A stretch of 64,000 nt of DNA from contig NZ_JAUSVK010000001.1 of NCBI RefSeq assembly GCF_030814655.1, positions 62,001-126,000 of the forward strand, given 5' to 3'. Of the stretch, positions 36,486 to 44,780 are shown piece by piece. How positions within the stretch are numbered: position 1 is the first letter of the stretch; each line of letters starts with the position of its first letter. Position numbers and translations under genes: made by a program. Below the pieces are notes generated by a model. That model saw only the letters and a program-made list of their open reading frames with translations. It did no database searches and was not told where the DNA came from. Source of the DNA: Labrys monachus. GTDB lineage: Bacteria > Pseudomonadota > Alphaproteobacteria > Rhizobiales > Labraceae.

Positions 36486-37373
36486 TCAGTGACCTTCCGC
36501 CAAATTAGCGGTGACTCGCATGTGTTCGGCAAGCGCATCGATGAATACCCGCACCTTGGCCGAGAGGCTGCGGTGGCTGGGATAGAGCGCATGGACCTCG
36601 ATCGAGGCGGCGATCACATCCGGCAATACACGAACGAGATGCCCGCTCGCGACGGCCGGGCGGACGAGATAATCAGGTAAGTGACCGATCCCCGCTCCGC
36701 CCTCCACCACGATCTTTTGTGCGCTTGCGTCCGGTATGATGACCCGCGGCTCTACATCGATCGCGCCGGCGTCGGCAAAGCGCCAATCGGTGCGATCCTG
36801 GCGATCGACCAGGCTGTGAGCAGCCAGTTCCGCCACGGTCCTCGGCGTCCCATGCGCCGCCAGGTACTCCGGACTGGCGCAGAGCCACAAGTCCACCGAA
36901 GGCAGCCGGCGAGCGATCAGCGCGGAGTCCGCCATCGGGCCGATCCGGATCGCCAAGTCTGTGTCCTTCGCTGCCAGGTCGATGCGGCGATCGTCAGCGT
37001 CCAGCGCCACCTGCACCTGACTGTAGCGCGCCAAAAAGTCAGGCAGCATCGGGGCGATCACGCCCATGCCGAAGGCATGGGTCGCGTTCACGCGCAGACG
37101 CCCGCGCGGCGCGCCCGCCAGTCCCTCCAGGGCTGTTTCCGCCTCAGCGATGTCATCCAGAATGCGCACGGCGTGAGTGTGAAGCAGAACCCCTGCGTCG
37201 GTGAGCCGAACATGCCGTGTGGACCGTTCGACCAAGGCGGATCCGGCGGCGGCTTCCATGCGTGCCAACGCCCGGCTTACCGATGATTTGGGAAGGCCGA
37301 GCGCCCGCGCGGTCGCTGATATGCCCTTCAGCTCCGCAATTCGGGCGAACACGCGAACATCGTCAAAGTTCAT
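36486..37373 (-). CDS. LysR-family transcriptional regulator
   Basis: The 295-residue protein starts MNFDDVRVFARIAELKGISA, with the LysR helix-turn-helix (ATARALGLPKSSVSRALARME) near 21-41 and the substrate-binding domain from about 90. It is divergent from the epoxide hydrolase across 93 bp and is probably its regulator; LysR proteins usually control the adjacent divergent gene. Its 3' end abuts the broken IS copy. Confidence 0.92.
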   Translation of the reverse strand: MNFDDVRVFARIAELKGISATARALGLPKSSVSRALARMEAAAGSALVERSTRHVRLTDAGVLLHTHAVRILDDIAEAETALEGLAGAPRGRLRVNATHAFGMGVIAPMLPDFLARYSQVQVALDADDRRIDLAAKDTDLAIRIGPMADSALIARRLPSVDLWLCASPEYLAAHGTPRTVAELAAHSLVDRQDRTDWRFADAGAIDVEPRVIIPDASAQKIVVEGGAGIGHLPDYLVRPAVASGHLVRVLPDVIAASIEVHALYPSHRSLSAKVRVFIDALAEHMRVTANLAEGH

Positions 37374-37466
37374 TGCCTCGTTCCTCAGGTGGAACGCTGA
37401 GTGCCACTCTGCACGTCTAATCCTTTTTTCCGGAACAAGATACATCGGAGCGGTGAAAGGATCCCC

Positions 37467-38741
37467 ATGCCGCCAGCCTCTGACTCCACGCCCAAACCCG
37501 GCGAACTGGATCGCCGCGCGTTCCTTGCGCTTGCCGCCGTCCTCGCGATGCCCGCCGCCTCCCCAGCCTTTGGAGAAACGACCATGACCGCAACGATCAA
37601 GCCCTTCCATCTGGCTATTCCAGACAGCGTGCTCGTGGATTTGCGTGAGCGCTTGTCCAAAACCCGATGGCCGGATCGCGAAACGGTCGCCGACACCAGC
37701 CAGGGGCCTCAGCTGGCGAAAGTACAAGCGCTCTGCGAGCATTGGCGCACCCGCTACGATTGGCGGGCCTGCGAGGCTCTGCTGAACAGCCTTGGCCAAC
37801 ACATGGCGACGATTGACGGCCAGGAGCTCTATTTCCTCCACGTCCGCTCGCCTGAGCCCGACGCCCTGCCGCTCTTAATGATGCACGGCTGGCCGGGCTC
37901 GGTGCTTGAGTTCCGCAAGGTGATCGGTCCCTTGACCGATCCGGCCGCGCACGGCGGCGCCCCCCGCCGCGCCTTCCACATCGTTGCGCCCGCGATGCCC
38001 GGCTTCGGGTTCTCGGGCAAGCCGGCCTCGACCGGTTGCGGCCTGCCCCAGATCGCCGACCTCTACATCAAACTGATGGCGCAACTCGGCTACCTCCGCT
38101 GGGGCATGCAAGGCGGCGACCTGGGCGCCGGCGTCGCTGACGCCATTGCGCGCAAGACGCCTGCGGGCCTGGTTGGGACCCACCTCAATTTCGCCATGGT
38201 CATGCCGACGCCTGAGGAAATGGCGGAAGCATCGCCTGAGGAAAAGGCGATGCTCGGCGACGCCAAGCACTTCTGGGACGATCTTTCCGGTTACGCCAAG
38301 GAACAATCCACGCGTCCGCAGACGATCGGCTATTCGCTGGCGGATTCGCCGTCCGGGCTGGCGGCCTGGATCTACGCTATGTTCCAGGACACCGGCGGCA
38401 CGCGCGGGAACGCTGAGGGGTCTTTCTCTCTCGACGAGATTCTTGACGACATCATGCTTTATTGGCTTCCCAACACTGGCGCGTCCGCCGCCCGGCTCTA
38501 CTGGGAGCTCTCCAAGGCTGGCGGACCGGCAGGCGGACAGCCCAAAGGTCCGATCGCCGTGCCAACAGGCTTCACAATGCTGAAGGGCGAGCACGTCCGC
38601 ATCTCGAAGCGATGGGCCGAAAAACGCTATTCCGACGTGATTTACTTCAACGGCGAGAATGACGGCGGCCACTTCGCAGCGCTTGAGCGGCCTGAGGTGC
38701 TTGTGGACGACATCCGCGCCACCTTTGCCCGCCTGAGCTAG
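37467..38741 (+). CDS. Tat-exported epoxide hydrolase
   Basis: The 424-residue protein has a twin-arginine signal (LDRRAFLALAAVLAMPAASP, about 15-34). The N-terminal EHN domain (IKPFHLAIPDSVLVDLRERL) is followed by the alpha/beta hydrolase core: HGWPGS at 140-145, nucleophile Asp218 in QGGDLGA, and the catalytic His in DGGHFAALERPE near the C-terminus. It opens epoxides to diols. The closest relatives are microsomal-type/juvenile-hormone-like epoxide hydrolases. It is carried as cargo in the composite-like element. AAAGGA lies just before the ATG. Confidence 0.92.
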   Translation: MPPASDSTPKPGELDRRAFLALAAVLAMPAASPAFGETTMTATIKPFHLAIPDSVLVDLRERLSKTRWPDRETVADTSQGPQLAKVQALCEHWRTRYDWRACEALLNSLGQHMATIDGQELYFLHVRSPEPDALPLLMMHGWPGSVLEFRKVIGPLTDPAAHGGAPRRAFHIVAPAMPGFGFSGKPASTGCGLPQIADLYIKLMAQLGYLRWGMQGGDLGAGVADAIARKTPAGLVGTHLNFAMVMPTPEEMAEASPEEKAMLGDAKHFWDDLSGYAKEQSTRPQTIGYSLADSPSGLAAWIYAMFQDTGGTRGNAEGSFSLDEILDDIMLYWLPNTGASAARLYWELSKAGGPAGGQPKGPIAVPTGFTMLKGEHVRISKRWAEKRYSDVIYFNGENDGGHFAALERPEVLVDDIRATFARLS

Positions 38742-38789
38742 GAGGCGCTGATCCCATGAGCGTGCAATCAGCCGATCCGACGGCGGCCT

Positions 38790-38987
38790 ATGTCCGGTGC
38801 CGGGCGGCGGAAGGTTCCTGACCAGGGGGACTGAGGGCGGTGAAGGCGGAAGCGGCGCTCTCGATCCTCGCCTTCAACATCCTCCTCGCCGTCAACGCCT
38901 TCGGAACGAAGGCAATAGCCCCGAGCTGAGGCGCGACCGCGCCCGTCGCAAGCCGACCGCTCGCAGCGACAGTTTTGGCACAGCCTG
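38790..38987 (+). mobile_element. Remnant of an inverted second IS1182-type copy
   Basis: The stretch matches the last 45 codons and right end of the left IS copy, in the opposite orientation, but with mutations that introduce a stop (TCC TGA). It ends with the inverted terminal sequence at 38970-38987. Nothing of the upstream transposase gene remains. Confidence 0.75.
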
Positions 38988-39289
38988 GGGGAAGCCCGCG
39001 GCTGGCGCCTGCTGTTCGGCGAGAACGCCCGGCCGTGGCTCGTTCTGCCTTGGGGCGAGGACCGGCTCGACCGCCTCGCGCCGAAGGAGCACGCCGTGCG
39101 GCTGCGGCGCCTGCTCGAACAGGCCGCCGGCTCGGGCGAGCCGGTGATCGGGACATATCGGCCGCATCGCGCCGCCGGCCCGATGGCGTGCGACCTGCTG
39201 GCGGCGCTGCTCGCCGACGATCACCGCCACATCGATGCGATGTTCTGCGCCCTTGCCGCGCGCCATCCGGCACCGGACCGGGCGGCTGA
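38988..39289 (+). pseudogene. 3' part of the interrupted unknown gene
   Basis: The frame continues that of 35073-35282 with GEARGWRLLFGENARPWLVL, then LDRLAPKEHAVRLRRLLEQA and LLADDHRHIDAMFCALAARH. The open frame runs on to 39605 antisense to the next gene, but a stop in a neighbouring frame at 39287 suggests the original end was there and a further frameshift has happened. Confidence 0.5.
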
Positions 39290-39306
39290 CGTTCGAGGCT
39301 TGCCTT

Positions 39307-40365
39307 TCAGCGGGCGCTGCGCATTTCGCGCAGGCCGATGGCAAGATAGTCGGCAGACCTCGCCGGCCATTTGCCGGGCTCGCGGACGACCGGGTCGAGA
39401 AGGTGGCGGATGGAGATGCGGGCGCGCACCAGGGCGCGGAAGCCCTTGTAGAAGGCGACGAGGCGGGCCGGGGCGATGTCGCCGGTGGCGCGCCGGTAGG
39501 ACTGGAACAATATCCTCTCGATCTGCGGCGCGCCGAGGCGCGCGCATTCCATCGACAGGAAGGCAATCTCGTCGACGGGATCGAGGAGACGCAGCCCGCG
39601 GCTGAATTCCAGGCAGTCGATGATGCAGGGTTCGGGCCCGAGGCAGACATGCTCGGGCCGCAGGTCGCCATGGCCCTCGACGAAACGCCCTTCCAGGAAG
39701 CGCCGCCGGAAAAGGGCCTCGTTCGCGGCGATGAAGGCCCGCAATCGCAGGGCCAGGCGTTGCGCCGCATGGAGGAGCATCGGGTTGCCGGCATTGTCGA
39801 AATCGTCGAGAGCGGTGTCGATTTCCCGGCCGAGCAGGTCCCTTGCATGGCGGGCCGGCACGCGGACGGGCGGCGCTTTGCGGAAGAAGCCGGCGAGCCT
39901 GCCGCCAAGGCCGCGGATCTCCCCCTCGGTCCAGCGCCCTTCCAGCAGGCATCGCTCCAGCATGCGCCGGGCGGGAAGCCGCGTCATCTCCACGATCCAG
40001 TCGACGACGGGGCCGGCACCGCCGAGGGCGAGGCGGCCGGCGGTGTCGAGCGTGAGCGGAACGACGGCGCGGTAGACCTCCGGCGCGAGCCGCCGGTTCA
40101 GGCGCAGCTCCGTCTCGCAATTGCGCCGCCGCAGCTCTATCGTCGTGAAGTCGAAGAATGGCCCCTTGACGCGCTTCTTCAGCTTGTAGACCCGCTCCGG
40201 CATCATGAAGAGCCAGGAATAATGCGTCTCCAGCACCTCGACCGTCCGGGGCCTGCCGGCATAGCTGTCCCGGTTCGAGAGGAACGCCACGATCGCGCCG
40301 GCCTCGACGCCCGGCATCGGGCCGGGCGGCGACCTGCAAGAGGTGATCCGAGCGGTGAGAGTCAT
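39307..40365 (-). CDS. Aminoglycoside-phosphotransferase-like (APH) kinase-fold protein
   Basis: The 352-residue protein matches the first domain of the bifunctional APH/gluconate-kinase-like family: VEVLETHYSWLFMMPERVYKLKKRVKGPFFDF near 38-69 and the catalytic-loop motif GHGDLRPEHVCL, followed by CIIDCLEFSRGLRLLDPVDE. The second P-loop kinase domain found in many relatives is absent. Its natural substrate is unknown. Start ATG 40365 is uncertain; ATG 40317 is an alternative. Near-consensus and exact FNR/FixK boxes lie in the divergent gap upstream. Confidence 0.78.
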   Translation of the reverse strand: MTLTARITSCRSPPGPMPGVEAGAIVAFLSNRDSYAGRPRTVEVLETHYSWLFMMPERVYKLKKRVKGPFFDFTTIELRRRNCETELRLNRRLAPEVYRAVVPLTLDTAGRLALGGAGPVVDWIVEMTRLPARRMLERCLLEGRWTEGEIRGLGGRLAGFFRKAPPVRVPARHARDLLGREIDTALDDFDNAGNPMLLHAAQRLALRLRAFIAANEALFRRRFLEGRFVEGHGDLRPEHVCLGPEPCIIDCLEFSRGLRLLDPVDEIAFLSMECARLGAPQIERILFQSYRRATGDIAPARLVAFYKGFRALVRARISIRHLLDPVVREPGKWPARSADYLAIGLREMRSAR

Positions 40366-40449
40366 GGCCGGCGATCGACATCGGCGGGATGCGCGATTGC
40401 CGCGTCCCTTCGGGAGCGCCGATTGAGCGTCGGCGCGAGGCTGGCCGCA

Positions 40450-40463
40450 TTGCTGCAGATCAA
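40450..40463. promoter_or_regulatory. Near-consensus FNR/FixK box TTGC-TGCAGA-TCAA
   Basis: One mismatch to TTGA-N6-TCAA; it lies 85 nt upstream of the APH-like gene on its strand. Confidence 0.4.
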
Positions 40464-40543
40464 GACGGGCTGCCGCCATGCACGATCCCGCCATGGCTGG
40501 CTGGCCGGCGGCGCTGCGGAGGGGGCGCGCGAGGCCGGAACCG

Positions 40544-40557
40544 TTGATGCATATCAA
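40544..40557. promoter_or_regulatory. FNR/FixK-type box TTGA-TGCATA-TCAA
   Basis: An exact TTGA-N6-TCAA repeat, also a near-complete palindrome (TTGATGCATATCAA). It lies 98 nt upstream of the small gene at 40655 and 179 nt upstream of the APH-like gene, so it could serve either direction. Confidence 0.65.
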
Positions 40558-40654
40558 ACCGGGCAGGCGGCTGAATGCTACCCTTTTTGCGTTCATCGCG
40601 GCGCGCGGCTGAACCGCGGCGTAGAGCGTCGCTCGTCTCAAGGCAGGATCGATC

Positions 40655-41071
40655 ATGCCCTCATCGCGTACACAGGAAGTCCACACTCGCACGATGGCAG
40701 CCCGCAAGCTGCACCGTCCGGTGAAGTCGAAATTGGAAGCGGCGATCGAACGCGCCCACCAGGCCGGACTGCGCGTCAACAATCTCTTCGAAACGGCGGA
40801 AGGCTGGCGGGCGAGCCTCACGGACGGCTTCCGGTTTTTTCCGTTCGGGGACGGCGGGACTGCACGCGAGGCGGTGGCAGCGTCCCTCGCGATCGCACTG
40901 CGCCTCGGCCATCGGCATGTGCGGCGGGTGGCGCCGGTTCAGGCCGGTGAGGAGCGTGCGGAGTCCGCCCCGGCCGAGGAGGGCGGCGAGCATCCGGCCG
41001 AGCCGTCGTCTTCGTCCACCGGCGAACAGGCGCAGGCCCGGCCGGCCCTGACCCTGGCGCACACACGATGA
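40655..41071 (+). CDS. Small hypothetical protein
   Basis: The 138-residue product has an ordered N-terminal part (KLEAAIERAHQAGLRVNNLF then GWRASLTDGFRFFPFGDGGT), and a Glu/Pro/Ala/Ser-rich disordered tail. No family is recognised. An internal ATG at 40694 would remove 13 residues. The gene lies between divergently transcribed genes with an exact FNR/FixK box 98 nt upstream, which argues that it is real and oxygen-regulated. Confidence 0.55.
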   Translation: MPSSRTQEVHTRTMAARKLHRPVKSKLEAAIERAHQAGLRVNNLFETAEGWRASLTDGFRFFPFGDGGTAREAVAASLAIALRLGHRHVRRVAPVQAGEERAESAPAEEGGEHPAEPSSSSTGEQAQARPALTLAHTR

Positions 41072-41108
41072 TCCCGATGATCCGCCGTCCGCCCGCGAAG
41101 ACACCGCC

Positions 41109-41600
41109 GTGAACGACTGGTTCCTGCTGCTTCGCCTGCTCGTGCTGCTCGGAGTCGCAAACAGCATGCCGATGTTCGCCAAGACGCTGTTCGGCGATCG
41201 CTGCGCCGCGCCGCTCGACGGAGGGGTGATCCTCTCCGACGGCCGGCCTTTGTTCGGGTCCTCGAAGACCTTTCGTGGCCTCCTCGTGTCGCTCGCATGC
41301 ACCACGCTGGCATCGGCGGTCCTCGGCTTGGGCTGGGCCAACGGCGCCATCATCGCGGCGGGGGCGATGGCGGGCGATCTCGCCGCGAGCTTCATCAAGC
41401 GGCGACATGGTGTGAAGGTGCATGGCCAGGCCTTCGGCCTCGACCAGATTCCCGAGGCTCTGGTGCCGCTCCTGCTGGTCGGCTTGCGGCTCGGCCTCTG
41501 CTGGACCTCCGTCGCGCTGCTGCTCGCCCTCTTCGTGGTGCTGGAGGTCCTGCTGTCCCGCCTGCTGTTCAGGCTCGGCCTGCGCGAGCAGCCCTTCTGA
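41109..41600 (+). CDS. CDP-archaeol synthase-like membrane protein (CarS/DUF46)
   Basis: The 163-residue protein has about four hydrophobic helices (7-27, 61-85, 120-150) and the CarS signatures PLDGGVILSDGRPLFGSSKTFRG near 37-59 and GDLAASFIKRRHGVKVHGQ then GLDQIPEAL near 88-118. CarS is the CTP-dependent enzyme activating archaeal membrane lipid precursors; bacterial members are of unknown use, possibly another CTP-activated isoprenoid or lipid. It follows the small unknown gene by 37 nt and may share its operon. Confidence 0.75.
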   Translation: MNDWFLLLRLLVLLGVANSMPMFAKTLFGDRCAAPLDGGVILSDGRPLFGSSKTFRGLLVSLACTTLASAVLGLGWANGAIIAAGAMAGDLAASFIKRRHGVKVHGQAFGLDQIPEALVPLLLVGLRLGLCWTSVALLLALFVVLEVLLSRLLFRLGLREQPF

Positions 41601-41675
41601 TCGGCGGGCCGGACGGGCAACGCTCCCGCCACCCGCCCGAAAAAGGGCGCAAGGTGGGGGCGGTGCTCTGCATCC

Positions 41676-42242
41676 CTATTCGAGGTGATGCTTGCCGATC
41701 AGGCGCACCGTGCTCGCCTGGGCGCCCTTCTCGCCTTGCTCTTCGACGAAACGGACCTCCGAGCCGACGGCCATGCGGTCGAAAGCGCCGTCGAGAACCG
41801 CATTGCGATGGAAATAGATCTCCTGGCCGTCGGCCGTCTCGATGAAGCCGCAATCCTCGCCGGCGAGGAATTTCGTCACGCGGCCATGGCTTTCCACCGC
41901 ATGGGTCTTCACCTCGCCCTGCAGGTCGCGCACGGCGTCCTCGACCTGGCGCCGCGCGGTGCCGAACGCGTCTCTGAGTGCAACCAGGGCATGTTCGTGT
42001 TCCGGGGCCGCCTCGCGGGCGGTGTGGACGACGATGTCCTTGCGGCCCGGCATGGCGATGCGCAAGTTGACCTCGAAGGTGTCGCCATGGCGATGGCGCG
42101 TCTGCGGGCCGCTGATCACCACGCTGCAGCTCGTCATCCGGTCGTCGAATTTTTCCAGATGCTTCAGCTGCCGGTCGAGTTCGGCCCTGACGGCATCCGA
42201 ACTCTCGCAATGCCTGAAGGTGATGTCGATGGGAACCTGCAT
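41676..42242 (-). CDS. HPF/RaiA-type ribosome-associated protein fused to a cold-shock domain
   Basis: From ATG 42242 (GGAGG 6 nt upstream) the 188-residue protein has an HPF/YfiA-like domain at about 1-105 (MQVPIDITFRHCESSDAVRA, then TFEVNLRIAMPGRKDIVVHT) and a cold-shock RNA-binding domain at about 118-185 (GRVTKFLAGEDCGFIETADG, EIYFHRNAVLDGAF, GSEVRFVEEQGEKG). HPF proteins dimerise or inactivate ribosomes in dormancy; the CSD would add RNA binding. Two FNR/FixK-type boxes upstream (42351, 42400) suggest induction by low oxygen. Confidence 0.88.
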   Translation of the reverse strand: MQVPIDITFRHCESSDAVRAELDRQLKHLEKFDDRMTSCSVVISGPQTRHRHGDTFEVNLRIAMPGRKDIVVHTAREAAPEHEHALVALRDAFGTARRQVEDAVRDLQGEVKTHAVESHGRVTKFLAGEDCGFIETADGQEIYFHRNAVLDGAFDRMAVGSEVRFVEEQGEKGAQASTVRLIGKHHLE

Positions 42243-42350
42243 GGCGAACCTCCAGCGTTCGAGCCGGCCTCGCGCGCGTCGTTCGGTCGGGCGAGCGAAA
42301 CGGGCGATGTCTCTACCGAACATTTGTCGTCCGTTCCGGGGCGGAACGGC

Positions 42351-42364
42351 TTGCGCCAGATCAA
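42351..42364. promoter_or_regulatory. Near-consensus FNR/FixK box TTGC-GCCAGA-TCAA
   Basis: One mismatch to TTGA-N6-TCAA. It is 109 nt upstream of the HPF-CSD start and 35 nt from the exact box at 42400. Confidence 0.45.
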
Positions 42365-42399
42365 GTCTCCCGGCCGGTTCCCGCCGATCATGCGCGGGC

Positions 42400-42413
42400 T
42401 TGATCCAGGTCAA
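42400..42413. promoter_or_regulatory. FNR/FixK-type box TTGA-TCCAGG-TCAA
   Basis: Exact TTGA-N6-TCAA site 158 nt upstream of the HPF-CSD start. Together with the site at 42351 it forms a tandem arrangement. The 42243-42661 gap contains no supported gene. Confidence 0.6.
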
Positions 42414-42661
42414 TGCGGCCATGTCCGACCTGCGGCAAGCATAAGTCGCGTCACGCCGAGGCAGATTGGCGACGTACGGCGGTGAAACGTTCTCCGGGAC
42501 GCGGATGCGCCCATGCCACGAACCAGTCGTCCGTTGACGTGTGATGACAGGCCCGCAGATTCCTACCGAGCGCCCCGGGAGAAATCCAAGGGTGGAAGGC
42601 AAGGGGCTGCGGGCTTTGTCGTCGTCGTCGGCGCGCCATCCGGCCGGCGCTCGAACGCTGC

Positions 42662-43420
42662 TTACGGGCGCGGGCCGTCGCGATGCTCGATGCGGGCGGC
42701 GAGGCGCCGTTCGATCCCCGAGGTGGGCTTGGCCGGCGGCCTGCGGAAGGAGCCGGCGACGGCCTTGCGCGGGCCGAGCGCGACGAGAGCCTCCGCCTGC
42801 TTCACGGCGGCGGCCACGGGATCGATGATCGGCACGGGAATGCGGTGGCGCTCGCGGCGCGCCAGGCCGGCGAGCGGTGCGCCGCCGAAGACGAGGCAGT
42901 CGGCCTCGCTGTCGCGCACGACCCGCACGGCCAGCTCGACCAGCACCTCGCTCGTCCCCTGCGGATCACCGGCGACATCGGCGAAGGAGAGTTCGAGCGC
43001 GAAGACGCCGGCGCAGCGCGAGGTCATGCCGTTGAGGGCGACGCAGTCGCGATACCAGCCGACCAGGCTGGAGGAGAAGGTGACGATGGCGAAGCGCTGT
43101 CCGAGCATGCAGGCCGTGAGCATCGCCGCCTCCGACACGCCGACGACCGGAAAGTCGAAAAGCTCCCTGGCGGCGAGCAGGCCGGGATCGCCGAAGGCGG
43201 CGATGATCGCCGCGTCGATCTCGTCGGCGTGGCCGGCCAGCATTTCGAGCGCGATGGCGCCCCCGATCTGCGCTTCCGCCCGGGTCGAGATATAGGGCAT
43301 GCCGCGGCCGGCGGTGACCGGCAGGAGCTCGGTGCCCGGCGCCGCGACGGCGCGGCCGGCCTCCGCCATCAGGTCGGTCACCGTTCCCGTCGTGTTGGGA
43401 TTGAGCAGCAGGATGTGCAA
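42662..43420 (-). CDS. Asp/Glu/hydantoin racemase-like protein lacking both catalytic cysteines
   Basis: The 252-residue protein has the family's fold marks: LLLNPNTTGTVTDLM at the N-terminus, AAIIAAFGDPGLLAARELF near 70-88, and ADCLVFGGAPLAGLA near 177-191. In hydantoin and allantoin racemases the two catalytic cysteines lie just before the DPG motif and in the LGCxxL motif; here those positions are Ala/Phe and Gly. It may therefore not be a racemase but a decarboxylase- or isomerase-like relative. It is the last gene of the ABC-amidase operon, 13 nt after the amidase. Confidence 0.8.
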   Translation of the reverse strand: MHILLLNPNTTGTVTDLMAEAGRAVAAPGTELLPVTAGRGMPYISTRAEAQIGGAIALEMLAGHADEIDAAIIAAFGDPGLLAARELFDFPVVGVSEAAMLTACMLGQRFAIVTFSSSLVGWYRDCVALNGMTSRCAGVFALELSFADVAGDPQGTSEVLVELAVRVVRDSEADCLVFGGAPLAGLARRERHRIPVPIIDPVAAAVKQAEALVALGPRKAVAGSFRRPPAKPTSGIERRLAARIEHRDGPRP

Positions 43421-43433
43421 ATGCGTCTCCGGA

Positions 43434-44780
43434 CTAGAGGAAAGGGGATGGCTGCCGCTCGAGCCAGGCGGCGGCGCGCAAAAGCCGGCGATCCTCGCCG
43501 GGATGGCCGACCAGTTGCACGCCGAGCGGCAGGGCGCCGGCCCCGCGCAGCAGCGGCAGGGTCAGCGCGGGGGCGCCGAGCAGCGTCCAGGTGGTCGCCA
43601 TGATCGGATTGCCGGTGCCGTCCTCGCGCGGCGGCGCGACGCCGAGCGCGGCGGGGGTGACGACGGCGTCATAGCCGGCGAAGAGCTGCGCGAAGGCGGT
43701 GCGCAGCGCTTCGCGGGCACTGAGGGCCGCGACGAAATCCACGGCGGAGAGCGCGCGTCCGGCCTCGACGATGCCGGTGACGACGGAGCTGAGCTGGTCC
43801 CTCGCCCGGTCGTAGTCGGGCCCGAAGGCTTCGGCGATGCCCGCGTTCATCAGCACCTTGTGGATTGCCGCCGCCGAGGCGAAGGCGGGCGGCGGCTCCA
43901 TTGTCTCGGCCGTGCCGCCGAGGCCGGCGACGAAATCGTCGAGCGCCTCGCGGGCGGAGGCGTCGGCCTGCTCCCAATAGGGGCCGCGCACGAAGGCGAG
44001 GCGCGGCGCCGGCAGCGGGCCGGCGAGGGCCGCGGGGAAGGAGAAGCCGGGGTCGCGGCTCGCCTCGTCGGCCGGATCGGCGCCGGCGAGCGCCTCGGCC
44101 AGCAGGGCGGCGCCGGCGAGGTCGCGCGCCATCAGCCCGGGCTGGTCGAGGATGAAGCATTGCTTGAGCACGCCGGTGCGCGGCAGCAGGCCGAGGCTCG
44201 GCTTGTAGCCGACGATGCCGCAGAAGGAGGCCGGCCGGATGGTCGAGCCGTTGGTCTGGGTGGCGAGGGCCAGCGGCACCATGCCGGCGGCGACCGCGGC
44301 GGCCGAGCCGCTCGACGAGCCGCCCGGCGTCCTGGCGAGGTCGTGCGGATTGCGCGTCGGCCCGGGCGTGTAGACCGCGAGCTCCGAGGTCACGGTCTTG
44401 CCGAGCACGAGGGCGCCGGCCGCCCTGAGCCGCGCGACCAAAGTGGCGTCGGCCGCCGGCCGCCGGCCGCGATGCACCGGCGTGCCGTTCTCCGTCGGCA
44501 TGTCGAAGGTGTCGATGATGTCCTTCACGCCGACCGGCAGCCCGTGCAGCGGCCCGAGCGGCCGGCCGAGCGCGCGTTGCACATCGAGGGCGCGGGCATC
44601 GGCCATCGCCTTGTCGGCATCGAGGAAGGTCCAGGCGGCGATGTCGGGCTCGCGCGCGGCGATGCGGTCGAGGCAGGCCGATGCGAGATCGGCGGCGCTG
44701 ACTGCGCCGCTGCGCAGGGCAGCGGCAAGGTCCGGCGCGGAGCGGTCGAGCAGGGGATGTGGCACGTTTGCGCTCCTCAT
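43434..44780 (-). CDS. Amidase (amidase signature family)
   Basis: The 448-residue protein has the Ser-cisSer-Lys amidase signature: catalytic Lys in LPVGVKDIIDTFDMPTENG near 79-97 and the Gly/Ser-rich segment TPGGSSSGSAAAVAAGMVPL near 145-165, with the nucleophile in the downstream QTNGSTIRPASFCG motif. It hydrolyses an amide, probably the imported compound. It overlaps the upstream permease by 4 nt, so its expression is coupled to uptake. Confidence 0.9.
   Translation of the reverse strand: MRSANVPHPLLDRSAPDLAAALRSGAVSAADLASACLDRIAAREPDIAAWTFLDADKAMADARALDVQRALGRPLGPLHGLPVGVKDIIDTFDMPTENGTPVHRGRRPAADATLVARLRAAGALVLGKTVTSELAVYTPGPTRNPHDLARTPGGSSSGSAAAVAAGMVPLALATQTNGSTIRPASFCGIVGYKPSLGLLPRTGVLKQCFILDQPGLMARDLAGAALLAEALAGADPADEASRDPGFSFPAALAGPLPAPRLAFVRGPYWEQADASAREALDDFVAGLGGTAETMEPPPAFASAAAIHKVLMNAGIAEAFGPDYDRARDQLSSVVTGIVEAGRALSAVDFVAALSAREALRTAFAQLFAGYDAVVTPAALGVAPPREDGTGNPIMATTWTLLGAPALTLPLLRGAGALPLGVQLVGHPGEDRRLLRAAAWLERQPSPFL

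Larger units (their letters stand above)
35283..38987. mobile_element. Composite-transposon-like element carrying lysR and an epoxide hydrolase
   Basis: Both ends carry a matching inverted terminal sequence: CAGGCTGTGCAAGAACTC at 35283-35300 and the complement of CAGGCTGTGCCAAAACTG at 38970-38987. These are IS1182-type ends. The left part is an IS1182-family transposase remnant reading outwards, the right end holds the outward-reading last 45 codons of a second copy. Between them lie a lysR gene and an epoxide hydrolase gene. The element splits one reading frame. No clear target duplication is visible. Confidence 0.7.

Noticed and set aside
42513-43295. 260-codon plus-strand frame opposite the racemase-like gene
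   Set aside because: Ser/Arg-rich shadow without family match.
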